The position numbers and the translations under genes were made by a program. A stretch of DNA of 23,409 bases, taken from the NCBI GenBank assembly GCA_002483745.1, contig DLIM01000004.1:42576-65984 (forward strand), given 5' to 3'. Origin of the DNA: Caryophanales bacterium UBA7642 (GTDB lineage Bacteria; Bacillota_I; Bacilli_A; RFN20; CAG-288). The notes beneath the pieces were generated by a model. It had not been told where the DNA came from. It ran no database searches and worked only from the letters and a program-made list of their open reading frames with translations. Below, in pieces: positions 15,082-22,405 of the stretch. The stretch's first letter is position 1. Each line of letters starts with the position of its first letter.

Positions 15082-16644
15082 TTACTTATTGTGGATAGCA
15101 TCGATAGGTTTCTTTTTAGCGGCTCTCATTACGGGGATAAAGCTAGAGATAAAGGCTGTCAATAGACCGATTCCTAAGATAAGAAGAATCTGAATGATAC
15201 CAGGGTGGAGGAGAGTAACTACTAAGCCTAAATCATTACGTAAGAAATTGTTTAATACTAAGCAAACTACAAAGGTGGCAATAATTGAAAGAATGACATC
15301 AAAGATAACAATAATCAGCGATTCATTAAAGAAGATATTAAAGACATCGTTGCCTCTAGCACCAACTGCTCTTAGAATACCGATTTCTTTTCGCTTGTAA
15401 CTGATAGAAGTTGCAATGAAGTTAAAGAGCATTAAACAGGTAAAAACAGCAACTGCTAAAGCACAGTAAAAAAGAATCTTACTGAGATTGCTAAAAAGAG
15501 AGTTAGTGAATTGAATACTGGAAATAACGGGCCCATTCATCAAATAGAAAGTAGATTCATTGCTATTACCATCATAGAAATTAACGGCACCGTCATAGTT
15601 CTTATAGTAGAAATCAACTAGCTTTTTGATTTCGGATTTATTAGTTGGCATCTTAGCTAGAACCAGATCATATTTGTTGAGATTGTCAGTTGCAAAGGAG
15701 CCCGAGGTCAGAACTCCTTTTAGGGTATCAGAACTATTGATGATTAAAGCCTCCTTGTATCCTGTATTAAAGCCAACGACTTTTCTTTGATAAGTCTTTG
15801 TTAAATCTTTTTCATTATAGTTGTTATAAAGTAAGGGAATATTAATGTCAGGAAGAGTAAGTAGATTGCTCTTTTGATACTCAACAAGGAGAAGTAAAGA
15901 AAGATAAGATACATCGGTTTTGGAATAAGTAAAATCAGGTTCATAAGGGTTAGTTAATAAATGGAAAGCATGATAATAATTCAAATATTGCTCATAAGCT
16001 TTTAAGAAGTCCTGAACGGACTTGAACTTTCCATCGGCTGTAGAACTATAAGTATCGTCAGTGGCACCATAACTGGCTTTTAAAATCTGGTTGATAACTG
16101 AAGGCGAAAAGCCATTATTGATAATAGTGTCTTTATGATGGTAAGAATAAAGAGGGAAGATAGTACTGCTATTGAAGACATTATCGATAGTGTAAGTATC
16201 AACATTGGTATAGTCATCGCCATAAAAATAGGTATTGATTGCCTTGTTGTCTAAGTCGGTTAATTTTGCTTCAGTGAATAAATCAGTATAAGAGGCAGAA
16301 TAAAGTGAAATGTAATTAATTAACCCATAGTAAGGGATTAGAACATCAGAGTCAGAGGTTGGACTAGTCTTGCTTCCAAAGTAAGTCATCTCTTCAAGAG
16401 TGGTATCTGAAGGCAAGACTTTAGAAACGGAATAGAAAGGATTACCAGAGGAATCCGTTAGGGATAATGAACCGGTTATGGATCCAAAATCAGAAAAGCT
16501 ATAGTCTTTGACTAATGATTTATAATAGTCTTCATTTACAAAGAAAACGTTGATATAACTAGTGCTAAGAAGCGATGAAAATTCCGACTGTCTTGAATTG
16601 TAACTAAGAGGAATATCTTTTTCATTCAAATCTGTTTTCAGCAT
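15082..16644 (-). CDS. ABC transporter permease (FtsX/MacB type), C-terminal part of a frameshifted gene
   Basis: This frame encodes the rest of the ABC protein that begins at 18311. The 520 residues from the first ATG are mostly a large serine/threonine/tyrosine-rich extracytoplasmic domain, followed by three C-terminal membrane segments: one containing ILFYCALAVAVFTCLML, one in VFNIFFNESLIIVIFDVIL and one in IQILLILGIGLLTAFISSF. The charged loop with YKRKEIGILRAVGARGNDVF is typical of FtsX-like permeases. The frame stays open upstream of 16644 to about 16833, giving sensible sequence that continues the upstream half, so 16644 is not a true start. It ends PVMRAAKKKPIDAIHNK, the usual FtsX C-terminus. 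There is no ribosome site before the ATG. The dnaE gene follows after 59 bases with no terminator seen. Confidence 0.88.
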   Translation of the reverse strand: MLKTDLNEKDIPLSYNSRQSEFSSLLSTSYINVFFVNEDYYKSLVKDYSFSDFGSITGSLSLTDSSGNPFYSVSKVLPSDTTLEEMTYFGSKTSPTSDSDVLIPYYGLINYISLYSASYTDLFTEAKLTDLDNKAINTYFYGDDYTNVDTYTIDNVFNSSTIFPLYSYHHKDTIINNGFSPSVINQILKASYGATDDTYSSTADGKFKSVQDFLKAYEQYLNYYHAFHLLTNPYEPDFTYSKTDVSYLSLLLLVEYQKSNLLTLPDINIPLLYNNYNEKDLTKTYQRKVVGFNTGYKEALIINSSDTLKGVLTSGSFATDNLNKYDLVLAKMPTNKSEIKKLVDFYYKNYDGAVNFYDGNSNESTFYLMNGPVISSIQFTNSLFSNLSKILFYCALAVAVFTCLMLFNFIATSISYKRKEIGILRAVGARGNDVFNIFFNESLIIVIFDVILSIIATFVVCLVLNNFLRNDLGLVVTLLHPGIIQILLILGIGLLTAFISSFIPVMRAAKKKPIDAIHNK

Positions 16645-16793
16645 CTTATAACGGCTTGAATAGAAATCGTTATTAACAAAACCTGTATTTACGACACCGG
16701 TAATTTTTAAATTGCTATTATCAGTGATAGAAATATAGTTGCCTAAGATATTTGATTCAGTGATTGATTGTCCTTCAATTTTGGTTTTAACAT

Positions 16794-18311
16794 TTAAAGA
16801 ATTAGTATAAGTATATCCAGTCTTTTTAGGACATCCAATTGATAATCGGTGATGGCTATTTCATTCTCTTTAGAAGGGAGTTTCCCTGATAGCATTGTAA
16901 AGCCGTTATCCGTTAGGAGAGTAGTAGATGAAGGACAAATATTGGCTGAAATGTTACAAGCATATTGATAATAAGGAATTTCTTTTATTTGATCGGTATC
17001 TAAATAATAGTCAGTTGTTCTTAATCCTAGGTTTCCGGCATTGCTGACTCCTGTAAAAGTAAGACCTGAATCAGAAGAAAGACTAGCGACTTCAGAATCA
17101 GAAAAGCAGTTTCTGAGCTGACTAAAAGAGTGCCCTTCTTTTTGAAAGACGCTTTTATTAAAGGCCAATGTTGGTGTTTTACTATCAACAATTGAATCAG
17201 TTAAAGCATCATAGCGGTTATAGGAAGCTAAAGAGGCCACGACTCCAAACATCGAAAAGGAAGCAAAAGCCAAAAGGACTGTCAGAAATAGTCTAAAAGG
17301 TTTCACTTTTAAAGCAGATGCACCAATTTTAAACGAATTCTTAAAGCCTAGCTTTGATTTAATAAGTTGGAATTTTTCTGGCTTATTATTAATCTTAGTT
17401 TCATCAGTCTTTTCAAAGACTTCTCTTTCGCCTTCTTCATTAATGTTGGAAATCTTCCTTATTTGGGGAACGACTGTATCATCCATAACGATGTATTTCT
17501 CATCAGTGTTGGATTTAATCTTACTGACAATTTCTTTTATATCGTCATCAGTGACTTGATAACCTTTTTTAATCTGAATGACTTTATCATCAATAATATT
17601 GAGACCCTTATTGCTGCTATTAGATTCTACTTTAATCTTTTCAATATCAGAGATAACCTGGCCATCTTTAAGCTCAATAACTCGATCACCGAATTGCTCA
17701 GCAAAGTCTCTATCATGAGAAACAACGACAACCAGATGGTTAGTGGATAGTTTCTTTAAGGTATCAAAGACAGCTTTACCCGTCTTTGAATCAAGGGCAC
17801 CAGTAGGTTCATCAGCAAAGATGATATCTGGATGTTTTACTAAGGCTCTAGCAATAGCAACACGTTGCTTTTGACCGCCTGATAATTCATTAGGCTTTCT
17901 ATTGTTCAGTCCTGATAGATCAACTTCATCAAGAATACTATCAATTTCTTTTTGATCAGGCTTCTTTCCCTGAAGTTCAATAGCCAAAGAAATGTTTTTA
18001 CCTACTGTAAATTCATCAAGGATGTTGTATTCTTGAAAAATAAAGCCTAGGTAAGTGTTTCTATAAGAATCGAAATCGCCAGCCTTGAAATCTTTACTGG
18101 ATTTTCCTTTGATGATGATTTCACCACTATCAGGAATATCTAATCCGCCCATGACATTCAAAAGAGTTGATTTACCTGATCCGGATTTACCTAAGATGAA
18201 GATTAGTCCGGTATCTGGGAATTTTAATGAAACGTCATTAAGAGCATGAACAACGGTCGAATCTTTTCCTTTTACTGAATATGTTTTTACTAAGTGCTTT
18301 ACTTCTAGCAT
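16794..18311 (-). CDS. ABC transporter ATPase with first membrane segment, N-terminal part of a frameshifted gene
   Basis: The 505-residue frame starts with a complete LolD/MacB-type ATPase: Walker A GKSGSGKS (41-48), Q-loop Q93, signature LSGGQ (143-147), Walker B with DIIFADEPTGALD (162-174) and switch H199. A charged linker (about 215-335) leads to a membrane helix (about 340-362) and the start of an extracytoplasmic domain. The last ~11 residues (KRLDILILIL) are frameshift artefacts. With the frame restored, the product is one ATPase-permease of ~1076 residues with MacB-like topology, a type used for peptide or lipoprotein export or for mechanical transmission rather than import. Substrate is unknown. 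The ATG at 18311 has AAAGGAG 5 bases upstream. Confidence 0.9.
   Translation of the reverse strand: MLEVKHLVKTYSVKGKDSTVVHALNDVSLKFPDTGLIFILGKSGSGKSTLLNVMGGLDIPDSGEIIIKGKSSKDFKAGDFDSYRNTYLGFIFQEYNILDEFTVGKNISLAIELQGKKPDQKEIDSILDEVDLSGLNNRKPNELSGGQKQRVAIARALVKHPDIIFADEPTGALDSKTGKAVFDTLKKLSTNHLVVVVSHDRDFAEQFGDRVIELKDGQVISDIEKIKVESNSSNKGLNIIDDKVIQIKKGYQVTDDDIKEIVSKIKSNTDEKYIVMDDTVVPQIRKISNINEEGEREVFEKTDETKINNKPEKFQLIKSKLGFKNSFKIGASALKVKPFRLFLTVLLAFASFSMFGVVASLASYNRYDALTDSIVDSKTPTLAFNKSVFQKEGHSFSQLRNCFSDSEVASLSSDSGLTFTGVSNAGNLGLRTTDYYLDTDQIKEIPYYQYACNISANICPSSTTLLTDNGFTMLSGKLPSKENEIAITDYQLDVLKRLDILILIL
16821..16834 (-). other. One-base frameshift at an A5 tract inside the ABC gene
   Basis: The minus-strand sequence CCTAAAAAGACTGG is where the two halves of the ABC protein meet in different frames. 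One additional A would read L-K-K-T-G-Y-T and join them in one frame of 1076 codons. Without it the upstream frame ends about 11 codons later at the stop at 16794-16796. Confidence 0.85.
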
Positions 18312-18347
18312 AAAGGCTCCTTTATATATGTGTTTAATTGCTAGTTT

Positions 18348-18377
18348 ATTTTACTATTAGCTTCCTGTATATTTGAA
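18348..18377 (-). promoter_or_regulatory. Possible promoter of the ABC transporter gene
   Basis: On the minus strand TTCAAA (18372-18377) and TAAAAT (18348-18353) are separated by 18 bases, about 37 bases before the start codon. The -35 is weak. Confidence 0.4.
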
Positions 18378-18706
18378 GACAAAAATAGTCAATTTTCTTT
18401 TATTAGTCATTTTAGCGATTATAGAGTTGTCAAAAAAGGCTTTTTGAACAAAATCATAAAAATATTTTGTCACCTCTTTTCCTTTGAAAACAGAAAATAA
18501 GGGTCTTTGGCAATTGATGTTTAGCACTTCTTTTTTTAAAGTAATCTAAAAAGGCCGAAACCAATGAGCTTATTTTCTTATTTATAGGTATTAAATAAAA
18601 GTTATTCAGAAGTGGTCGAAAGAATAAAGAAAAAAAGATAAATAAAATAAAAAGAAAAGATAATTTTTTAAATTAAATTAGTTAAAAACAACTTTAAAGT
18701 TTCCTG

Positions 18707-18735
18707 TAGACAAGTAGACATATCGTTGGTAGAAT
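18707..18735 (+). promoter_or_regulatory. Probable promoter of the rlmB operon
   Basis: A -35 TAGACA (18707-18712) and a -10 TAGAAT (18730-18735) are spaced by 17 bases. The -35 is part of a short direct repeat, GTAGACA-AGTAGACA. Confidence 0.55.
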
Positions 18736-18888
18736 AATTTTACTCGAGTTACTACACTCTCATTCAACTGATATTATCTATATCCGATTGATTACTCAGT
18801 CTTCTGATTATTGAATCTTTGGCTACTATTTCTTTACTCTTAACTTTTATCGGTTTATAGTTTTAATCAGGAAAAGTAGGTGATCAAT

Positions 18889-19632
18889 ATGGATGACAAT
18901 ATTGTCTTTGGAAGAATTCCGGTTATTAATACTTTGACTGGTAAGAGAAAACCCATAAGAGTCTTTCTTAATGCAGCTCATCCGGATAAAGAAATTCTAG
19001 CTTTGGCTAGGAATAAATCTGTTGCTGTAAAACTGGTGTCTAGTCAAGAGCTAGACCACCTCTCTGATAATCTCAATCACCAAGGGGCGATTGCTAGCCT
19101 TCCTAGGTTTTCATACACTGAATTAGATACAATTCTAAAAGAAGTAAAAGAAAAGCAAAATTCTACTATTGTTATGTTAGATGGCATTGAAGATCCCGTT
19201 AATTTCGGCTCAATTATAAGAAGTTCCTGTGCTTTCGATGTTGATGCAATTGTCATTGGGAAAAACCGTCAGGTACCTGTGACTGGAACTGTTTCTAAGA
19301 TTGCTACCGGTGGAGAAGAAATTGTTCCGATTGTTCAAGTCACTAATCTTTCTCAGTCGATTGAGAAATTAAAAGATGCAGGCTATTGGATTGTTACCAG
19401 TGCTGGTGAAGGTAAAGATGTCTATGATGAAATCAATTATTCGGGAAAGATTGTTCTAGTAATTGGCTCAGAAGGCTTTGGCGTATCTGAATTAGTAAGA
19501 AAGCATTCAGATTTCATTGCTTCTATTCCTCTTCCTGGTAAAGTTCAGGCTTTAAATGCTGCTATTGCAACTGCCGTTTTCTTATCAGAGATTAATTCTT
19601 ATCGTAGAAAGAAAACAAATATAAAGAAGTAA
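18889..19632 (+). CDS. rlmB: TrmH/RlmB-type 23S rRNA 2'-O-methyltransferase
   Basis: A SPOUT-fold methyltransferase that uses S-adenosylmethionine to methylate a ribose 2'-hydroxyl, by family G2251 of 23S rRNA. From the ATG at 18889 it has 247 residues. The N-terminal L30e-like RNA-binding domain (about 1-85) starts FGRIPVINTL, matching the VxGxxPVxEAL form of RlmB. The catalytic domain has motif 1 NFGSIIRSS (105-113), motif 2 VIGSEGFGVS (191-200) and motif 3 IPLPGKVQALNAA (213-225), which form the trefoil-knot cofactor site. The frame also allows GTG at 18880, but that overlaps the AGG ribosome site, so ATG is preferred. It begins a likely operon with a sigma-like gene. In Bacillus, rlmB lies upstream of yacP and sigH. 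Confidence 0.93.
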   Translation: MDDNIVFGRIPVINTLTGKRKPIRVFLNAAHPDKEILALARNKSVAVKLVSSQELDHLSDNLNHQGAIASLPRFSYTELDTILKEVKEKQNSTIVMLDGIEDPVNFGSIIRSSCAFDVDAIVIGKNRQVPVTGTVSKIATGGEEIVPIVQVTNLSQSIEKLKDAGYWIVTSAGEGKDVYDEINYSGKIVLVIGSEGFGVSELVRKHSDFIASIPLPGKVQALNAAIATAVFLSEINSYRRKKTNIKK

Positions 19633-19683
19633 GTTGGTTTTTAAGTCATATCAAAGATTAATAATCTTTTGGGAGGTTTTTAT

Positions 19684-20385
19684 ATGGCTGTTTGGGAATG
19701 CAAGTTTGCAGTCTCTAGCCCTGCTTTTTTAACTGATTATTTTGATAACTTGTTTTTTAACAATGGTATTAAAAAGGAATTTGAGGCAATCAGTTATGAT
19801 TATATTGGACACGATTTAGATGAATTGGTTTTATTAGCTAAGACTATTCCTCTAGCTATGGACGAATATCTAAAAAGGATTGATCCTACTATTTTTTCCT
19901 GTGCTCGTTCTTTCATTAAGTTTAAGCGATATTTAGACTTTTCTGAGATTTATTCAAAGCTTCAGAAAACAGCTGTTGAAGCAGTTAAAATATTTAATCC
20001 CATAAAAGGAAAGTTTATTCATCTACTTAGAAGAATGATTAAGATTTGTCTTCACTTTACTACTAAAAGCAATGCCGTTTCCTATGTTAGAGAACTTAAG
20101 TACTTTGGCCAAAGGATGAAAGAAGATACCTGCTGTAATACTTTCTTTTGTGATTCCACCCCAGCCGTTAGTTCTGGGGAAGAGAGCATTCGTTTGAAGC
20201 TTGACTTAGAGGACTATCGCCAATATCTCACCGATAAAGAAAAGACAATCTTGGACTTATATTTGAAGTCATTCACCTTTGCCGAAATTGGTTTCTATGC
20301 TGATATTCCTGTTTCAACAGTCTCATATGAAATTTGTTTAATGGTTGATGAACTAAGAGAGAGATACCAACGTAAAATGATTTAG
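19684..20385 (+). CDS. Diverged sigma-70-family protein (SigH-like position)
   Basis: The 233-residue product resembles an alternative sigma factor with weakly conserved motifs. Residues about 66-125 look like region 2: IDPTIFSCARSF, then LDFSEIYSKLQ where DLxQEG is usual, then AVKIFNPIKGKFIHLLRRMIK, which matches the F(D/N)P-x-KG-x-F-x-x-x-L/R core. Residues about 180-230 look like region 4 with a helix-turn-helix: LTDKEKTILDLYLKSFTFAEI followed by STVSYEICLMVDELRERY. The middle (about 125-170) is cysteine-containing (CCNTFFC) and unlike other family members. The core-binding DxxQE residues are changed, so activity as a true sigma is uncertain. The start ATG at 19684 follows GGGAGG by 7 bases. 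It comes 51 bases after rlmB, close to the position sigH holds in Bacillus, which supports a SigH/ComX-like origin. Confidence 0.7.
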   Translation: MAVWECKFAVSSPAFLTDYFDNLFFNNGIKKEFEAISYDYIGHDLDELVLLAKTIPLAMDEYLKRIDPTIFSCARSFIKFKRYLDFSEIYSKLQKTAVEAVKIFNPIKGKFIHLLRRMIKICLHFTTKSNAVSYVRELKYFGQRMKEDTCCNTFFCDSTPAVSSGEESIRLKLDLEDYRQYLTDKEKTILDLYLKSFTFAEIGFYADIPVSTVSYEICLMVDELRERYQRKMI

Positions 20386-20395
20386 TTAATTCCAT

Positions 20396-20423
20396 TTCAA
20401 AAAGACATTGTTTTACTTATAAT
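20396..20423 (+). promoter_or_regulatory. Possible promoter before the GT2 gene
   Basis: TATAAT (20418-20423) with TTCAAA (20396-20401) 16 bases upstream lies in the 64-base gap after the sigma-like gene. The gene may equally be read from the rlmB promoter. Confidence 0.35.
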
Positions 20424-20449
20424 TACTATATATAGGAAACAATTAATCA

Positions 20450-21379
20450 ATGAACGGAACCAAAATTTCAGTTATTATCCCTGTCTTCGAAGTAAAGGAT
20501 TATCTAGGAGAATGCCTTAATTCAATTTTGAATCAGGATTTTAAGTATCCTTATGAGATTATTATTTCTGATTTTGGCTCTAAAGATGGGAGTACTGAAA
20601 TTTGTACTAAGTATGAATTCAAATATCCTGAAAGAATCTATGTTATTCATTCTGAAAGAAATTATGGAGTCTCAGCTAGTAGAAATGCTGGCTTGATGTC
20701 AGCTAGAGGAGAATTTGTTACCTTTCTAGATTCTGATGATAAGGTAAAGCCAAATTATTTAACCACTTTATACGATCTCGCCATGAAGACTGAAAGTGAG
20801 ATTGTCACTGGTGGCTACTATATTCTAAATAAGAGAGCTCATCGTGGCTGGTCCAGGAAGAAGTTTGCCGGAAGTGGAAAGGCTTGTCTTAAAAAGATTT
20901 ACAGTAGTCCAATTCTTAAATTTAGAACTTTCTGCTGGGGAAGACTATACAAGACACAGTTATTGAGAGACTATCGGATAACCTTTGATTCTGACTTAAA
21001 TAGATTCGAAGACTGGGTCTTTGTCTTTAAAGCTCTATTTGTGGCTGAGAAGGTTGCTTTCACGAAGAAACCCTTGTATTATTACCGTCAAAGAACCGGT
21101 TCCTTGATGGAATCGTCGGAAGAGATTATTACTCCTCATCTTAAGGCTTTAGCTAGAACTAAAGACTTTGCTTTGGATAACGATAAAGACTTTGCTTTAG
21201 AGTTATTCGCTAAACCTCGGTTTGCTATCAAAGAACAGATTTTTTATGATTGTTCTTATTCCCATAAGAAATTGAACACCTCAACAAGAAAGCTCTATAA
21301 AGGCTGCAAGGAAAGTCTACTTCAGATATTTAATGGCGATGAAACTAAAAGAATCACTGATGGCAAAGACCATGACTAA
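20450..21379 (+). CDS. GT2 family glycosyltransferase
   Basis: An inverting GT-A fold glycosyltransferase of family 2, 309 residues. The N-terminal ISVIIPVFEVKDYLGECLNS is the classic opening. Nucleotide-sugar residues appear in SDFGSKDGS (D41, D46) and the metal-binding DSDD at 94-97. SRNAGLMSARGEFVTFLDSD is intact (within 78-96). The catalytic-base region is FEDWVF (E187, D188), as in the EDxx motif of this family. There is no membrane helix, so it acts in the cytosol or at the inner membrane face on an envelope glycan or teichoic-type polymer; donor and acceptor are unknown. ATG at 20450 follows AGGAAAC by about 10 bases. Its end overlaps the next gene by 8 bases, so the two are translationally coupled. 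Confidence 0.9.
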   Translation: MNGTKISVIIPVFEVKDYLGECLNSILNQDFKYPYEIIISDFGSKDGSTEICTKYEFKYPERIYVIHSERNYGVSASRNAGLMSARGEFVTFLDSDDKVKPNYLTTLYDLAMKTESEIVTGGYYILNKRAHRGWSRKKFAGSGKACLKKIYSSPILKFRTFCWGRLYKTQLLRDYRITFDSDLNRFEDWVFVFKALFVAEKVAFTKKPLYYYRQRTGSLMESSEEIITPHLKALARTKDFALDNDKDFALELFAKPRFAIKEQIFYDCSYSHKKLNTSTRKLYKGCKESLLQIFNGDETKRITDGKDHD

Positions 21380-22247
21380 GAATGAAAACATTTATCAGAC
21401 TCTCTTTGTTAACCGTAATCATGAATCAATTAAATCAGATTATGGCCGCAATCTAATTTTCGGTGGATCAACTTCTTTCCCCAATGCTCCAATAATTGCT
21501 GCCTCTTTTTCATCTGTCTCGGGTGTTGGGTATACTGGAATTGCTGTACCAGAAGAAACTTATATTGTTGCCGCTTCAAGAGCTCCCTTAACCTGCGTGT
21601 TTGAAAACTTTAAAACAATAGATGAATGCTTCATGGTCAATGGAAATGAAGATCTTTTAAATCACTGCCTTAAAACTTATTCTTCTATTCTTTTCGGTAA
21701 CGGAATCAAAAATGATAAGAGAAACTATGAATTTCTTTGCTATCTAATAAGAAATTATGAAGGAAATCTAGTTATTGATGCTACTGGACTGACTTTGCTA
21801 TCTGAGTATGGCTGCCAGATCTTGAAAGAAAAGAAAGATAAAGAAAATATTATTCTTACTCCACATTTAGGCGAAGCAAATAAGATCTTTGGGACTTCAA
21901 TAGAATCCAGGAATCCTCAAGACTATCAAGAAGCAGCCCTCTCCTTTACTAAAGAATTCTCAGTTTCGATTTTGCTTAAGAGCTATCATTCTGCTATTTG
22001 CTCAAGAGAGGAATTTAGGATATTAGACACTCCTAAAACACCCTGTTTAGGAAAAGCCGGGTCTGGTGATGGGCTGGCCGGTTTGCTTTCTGGTCTGCTT
22101 AGTTATGGTACGAAAAGTTTCGAAATTAGCGAAATCATTTCTTTTTCTGACTTCTTGATTCATACAGCGGCTAAAAAATGTGAAGAGACCCAGTCAAAAG
22201 GCACAGCTGACATTCTTACTGTTTTGTCATACTTAAAAACGCATTAG
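21372..22247 (+). CDS. nnrD: ADP/ATP-dependent NAD(P)HX dehydratase
   Basis: Repairs hydrated NADH and NADPH (the S form of NAD(P)HX) using ADP or ATP; it is the carbohydrate-kinase-like domain of the YjeF family without the epimerase part. From ATG 21372 it has 291 residues. Visible motifs: YGRNLIFGGS (24-33) with FPNAP, a glycine-containing helix as in GVGYTG, ILTPHLGE (161-168) and the nucleotide/catalytic loop GKAGSGDGLAG (227-237) with D233 the expected catalytic aspartate. The ATG at 21372 overlaps the GT2 stop (ATGACTAA), the usual coupling pattern; in-frame ATGs at 21360, 21339 and 21333 are also possible. Some loops differ from Bacillus YxkO (AGSGD instead of GGTGD). Why it is coupled to a glycosyltransferase is unclear. 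Confidence 0.88.
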   Translation: MTKNENIYQTLFVNRNHESIKSDYGRNLIFGGSTSFPNAPIIAASFSSVSGVGYTGIAVPEETYIVAASRAPLTCVFENFKTIDECFMVNGNEDLLNHCLKTYSSILFGNGIKNDKRNYEFLCYLIRNYEGNLVIDATGLTLLSEYGCQILKEKKDKENIILTPHLGEANKIFGTSIESRNPQDYQEAALSFTKEFSVSILLKSYHSAICSREEFRILDTPKTPCLGKAGSGDGLAGLLSGLLSYGTKSFEISEIISFSDFLIHTAAKKCEETQSKGTADILTVLSYLKTH

Positions 22248-22349
22248 ATTTATATATAAAGATTATTGAAATTTACTTTACCTACATAGTTTCGACCTTA
22301 TCTGTTTTCTTGAGACTTTCACTTTAATGAGAAAAGTAATCGATTTCGG

Positions 22350-22377
22350 TTGAACTTTTTTTGAAAGATAGTATATT
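22350..22377 (+). promoter_or_regulatory. Promoter of the leucine-rich-repeat protein gene
   Basis: A -35 TTGAAC (22350-22355) and a -10 TATATT (22372-22377) with a 16-base spacer put the transcript start near 22384, just before or within the first possible start codon. Confidence 0.6.
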
Positions 22378-22405
22378 TACTATGCTGTTTGCATTAAAAA
22401 CCGAA

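Larger units (their letters stand above)
18312..18888. other. Long AT-rich divergent intergenic region
   Basis: About 570 bases separate the divergent ABC and rlmB genes. The region is rich in A/T runs (especially 18600-18690) and holds no credible ORF. A T-rich, probably untranslated leader of roughly 145 bases lies downstream of the rlmB promoter; no T-box or known riboswitch signature was recognised in it. A CAAAAA/TTTTTG hairpin near 18434-18449 is the only other structure noted. Confidence 0.65.

Noticed and set aside
14957..15193. Plus-strand ORF of 78 residues spanning the dnaE start and the ABC 3' end
   Set aside because: It is antisense to two well-supported genes. The GAGGAGG near 15022-15028 is on the plus strand but is not suitably placed before a start codon of a credible product.
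16821..16834. Programmed -1 ribosomal frameshifting in the ABC gene
   Set aside because: The site has only five A residues and does not form an X-XXY-YYZ heptamer in the upstream frame, and no downstream pseudoknot was evident. A simple one-base deletion or sequencing error is more likely, and single-slip P-site shifting is not excluded.
17367..17750. 127-residue plus-strand ORF
   Set aside because: It is the antisense shadow of the ABC ATPase linker and Walker B region; its hydrophobic, phenylalanine- and asparagine-rich translation comes from the AT-rich complement of lysine/aspartate codons.
18735..18888. Riboswitch or T-box in the rlmB leader
   Set aside because: No T-box AGGGTGGNACCGCG-like element, terminator or recognisable aptamer core was found in the T-rich leader.
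19653..19669. AAAGATT-AAT-AATCTTT hairpin as a terminator between rlmB and the sigma-like gene
   Set aside because: The stem is AT-only, is not followed by a T run (GGGAGG follows) and lies directly on the next ribosome site; at most it tunes translation.
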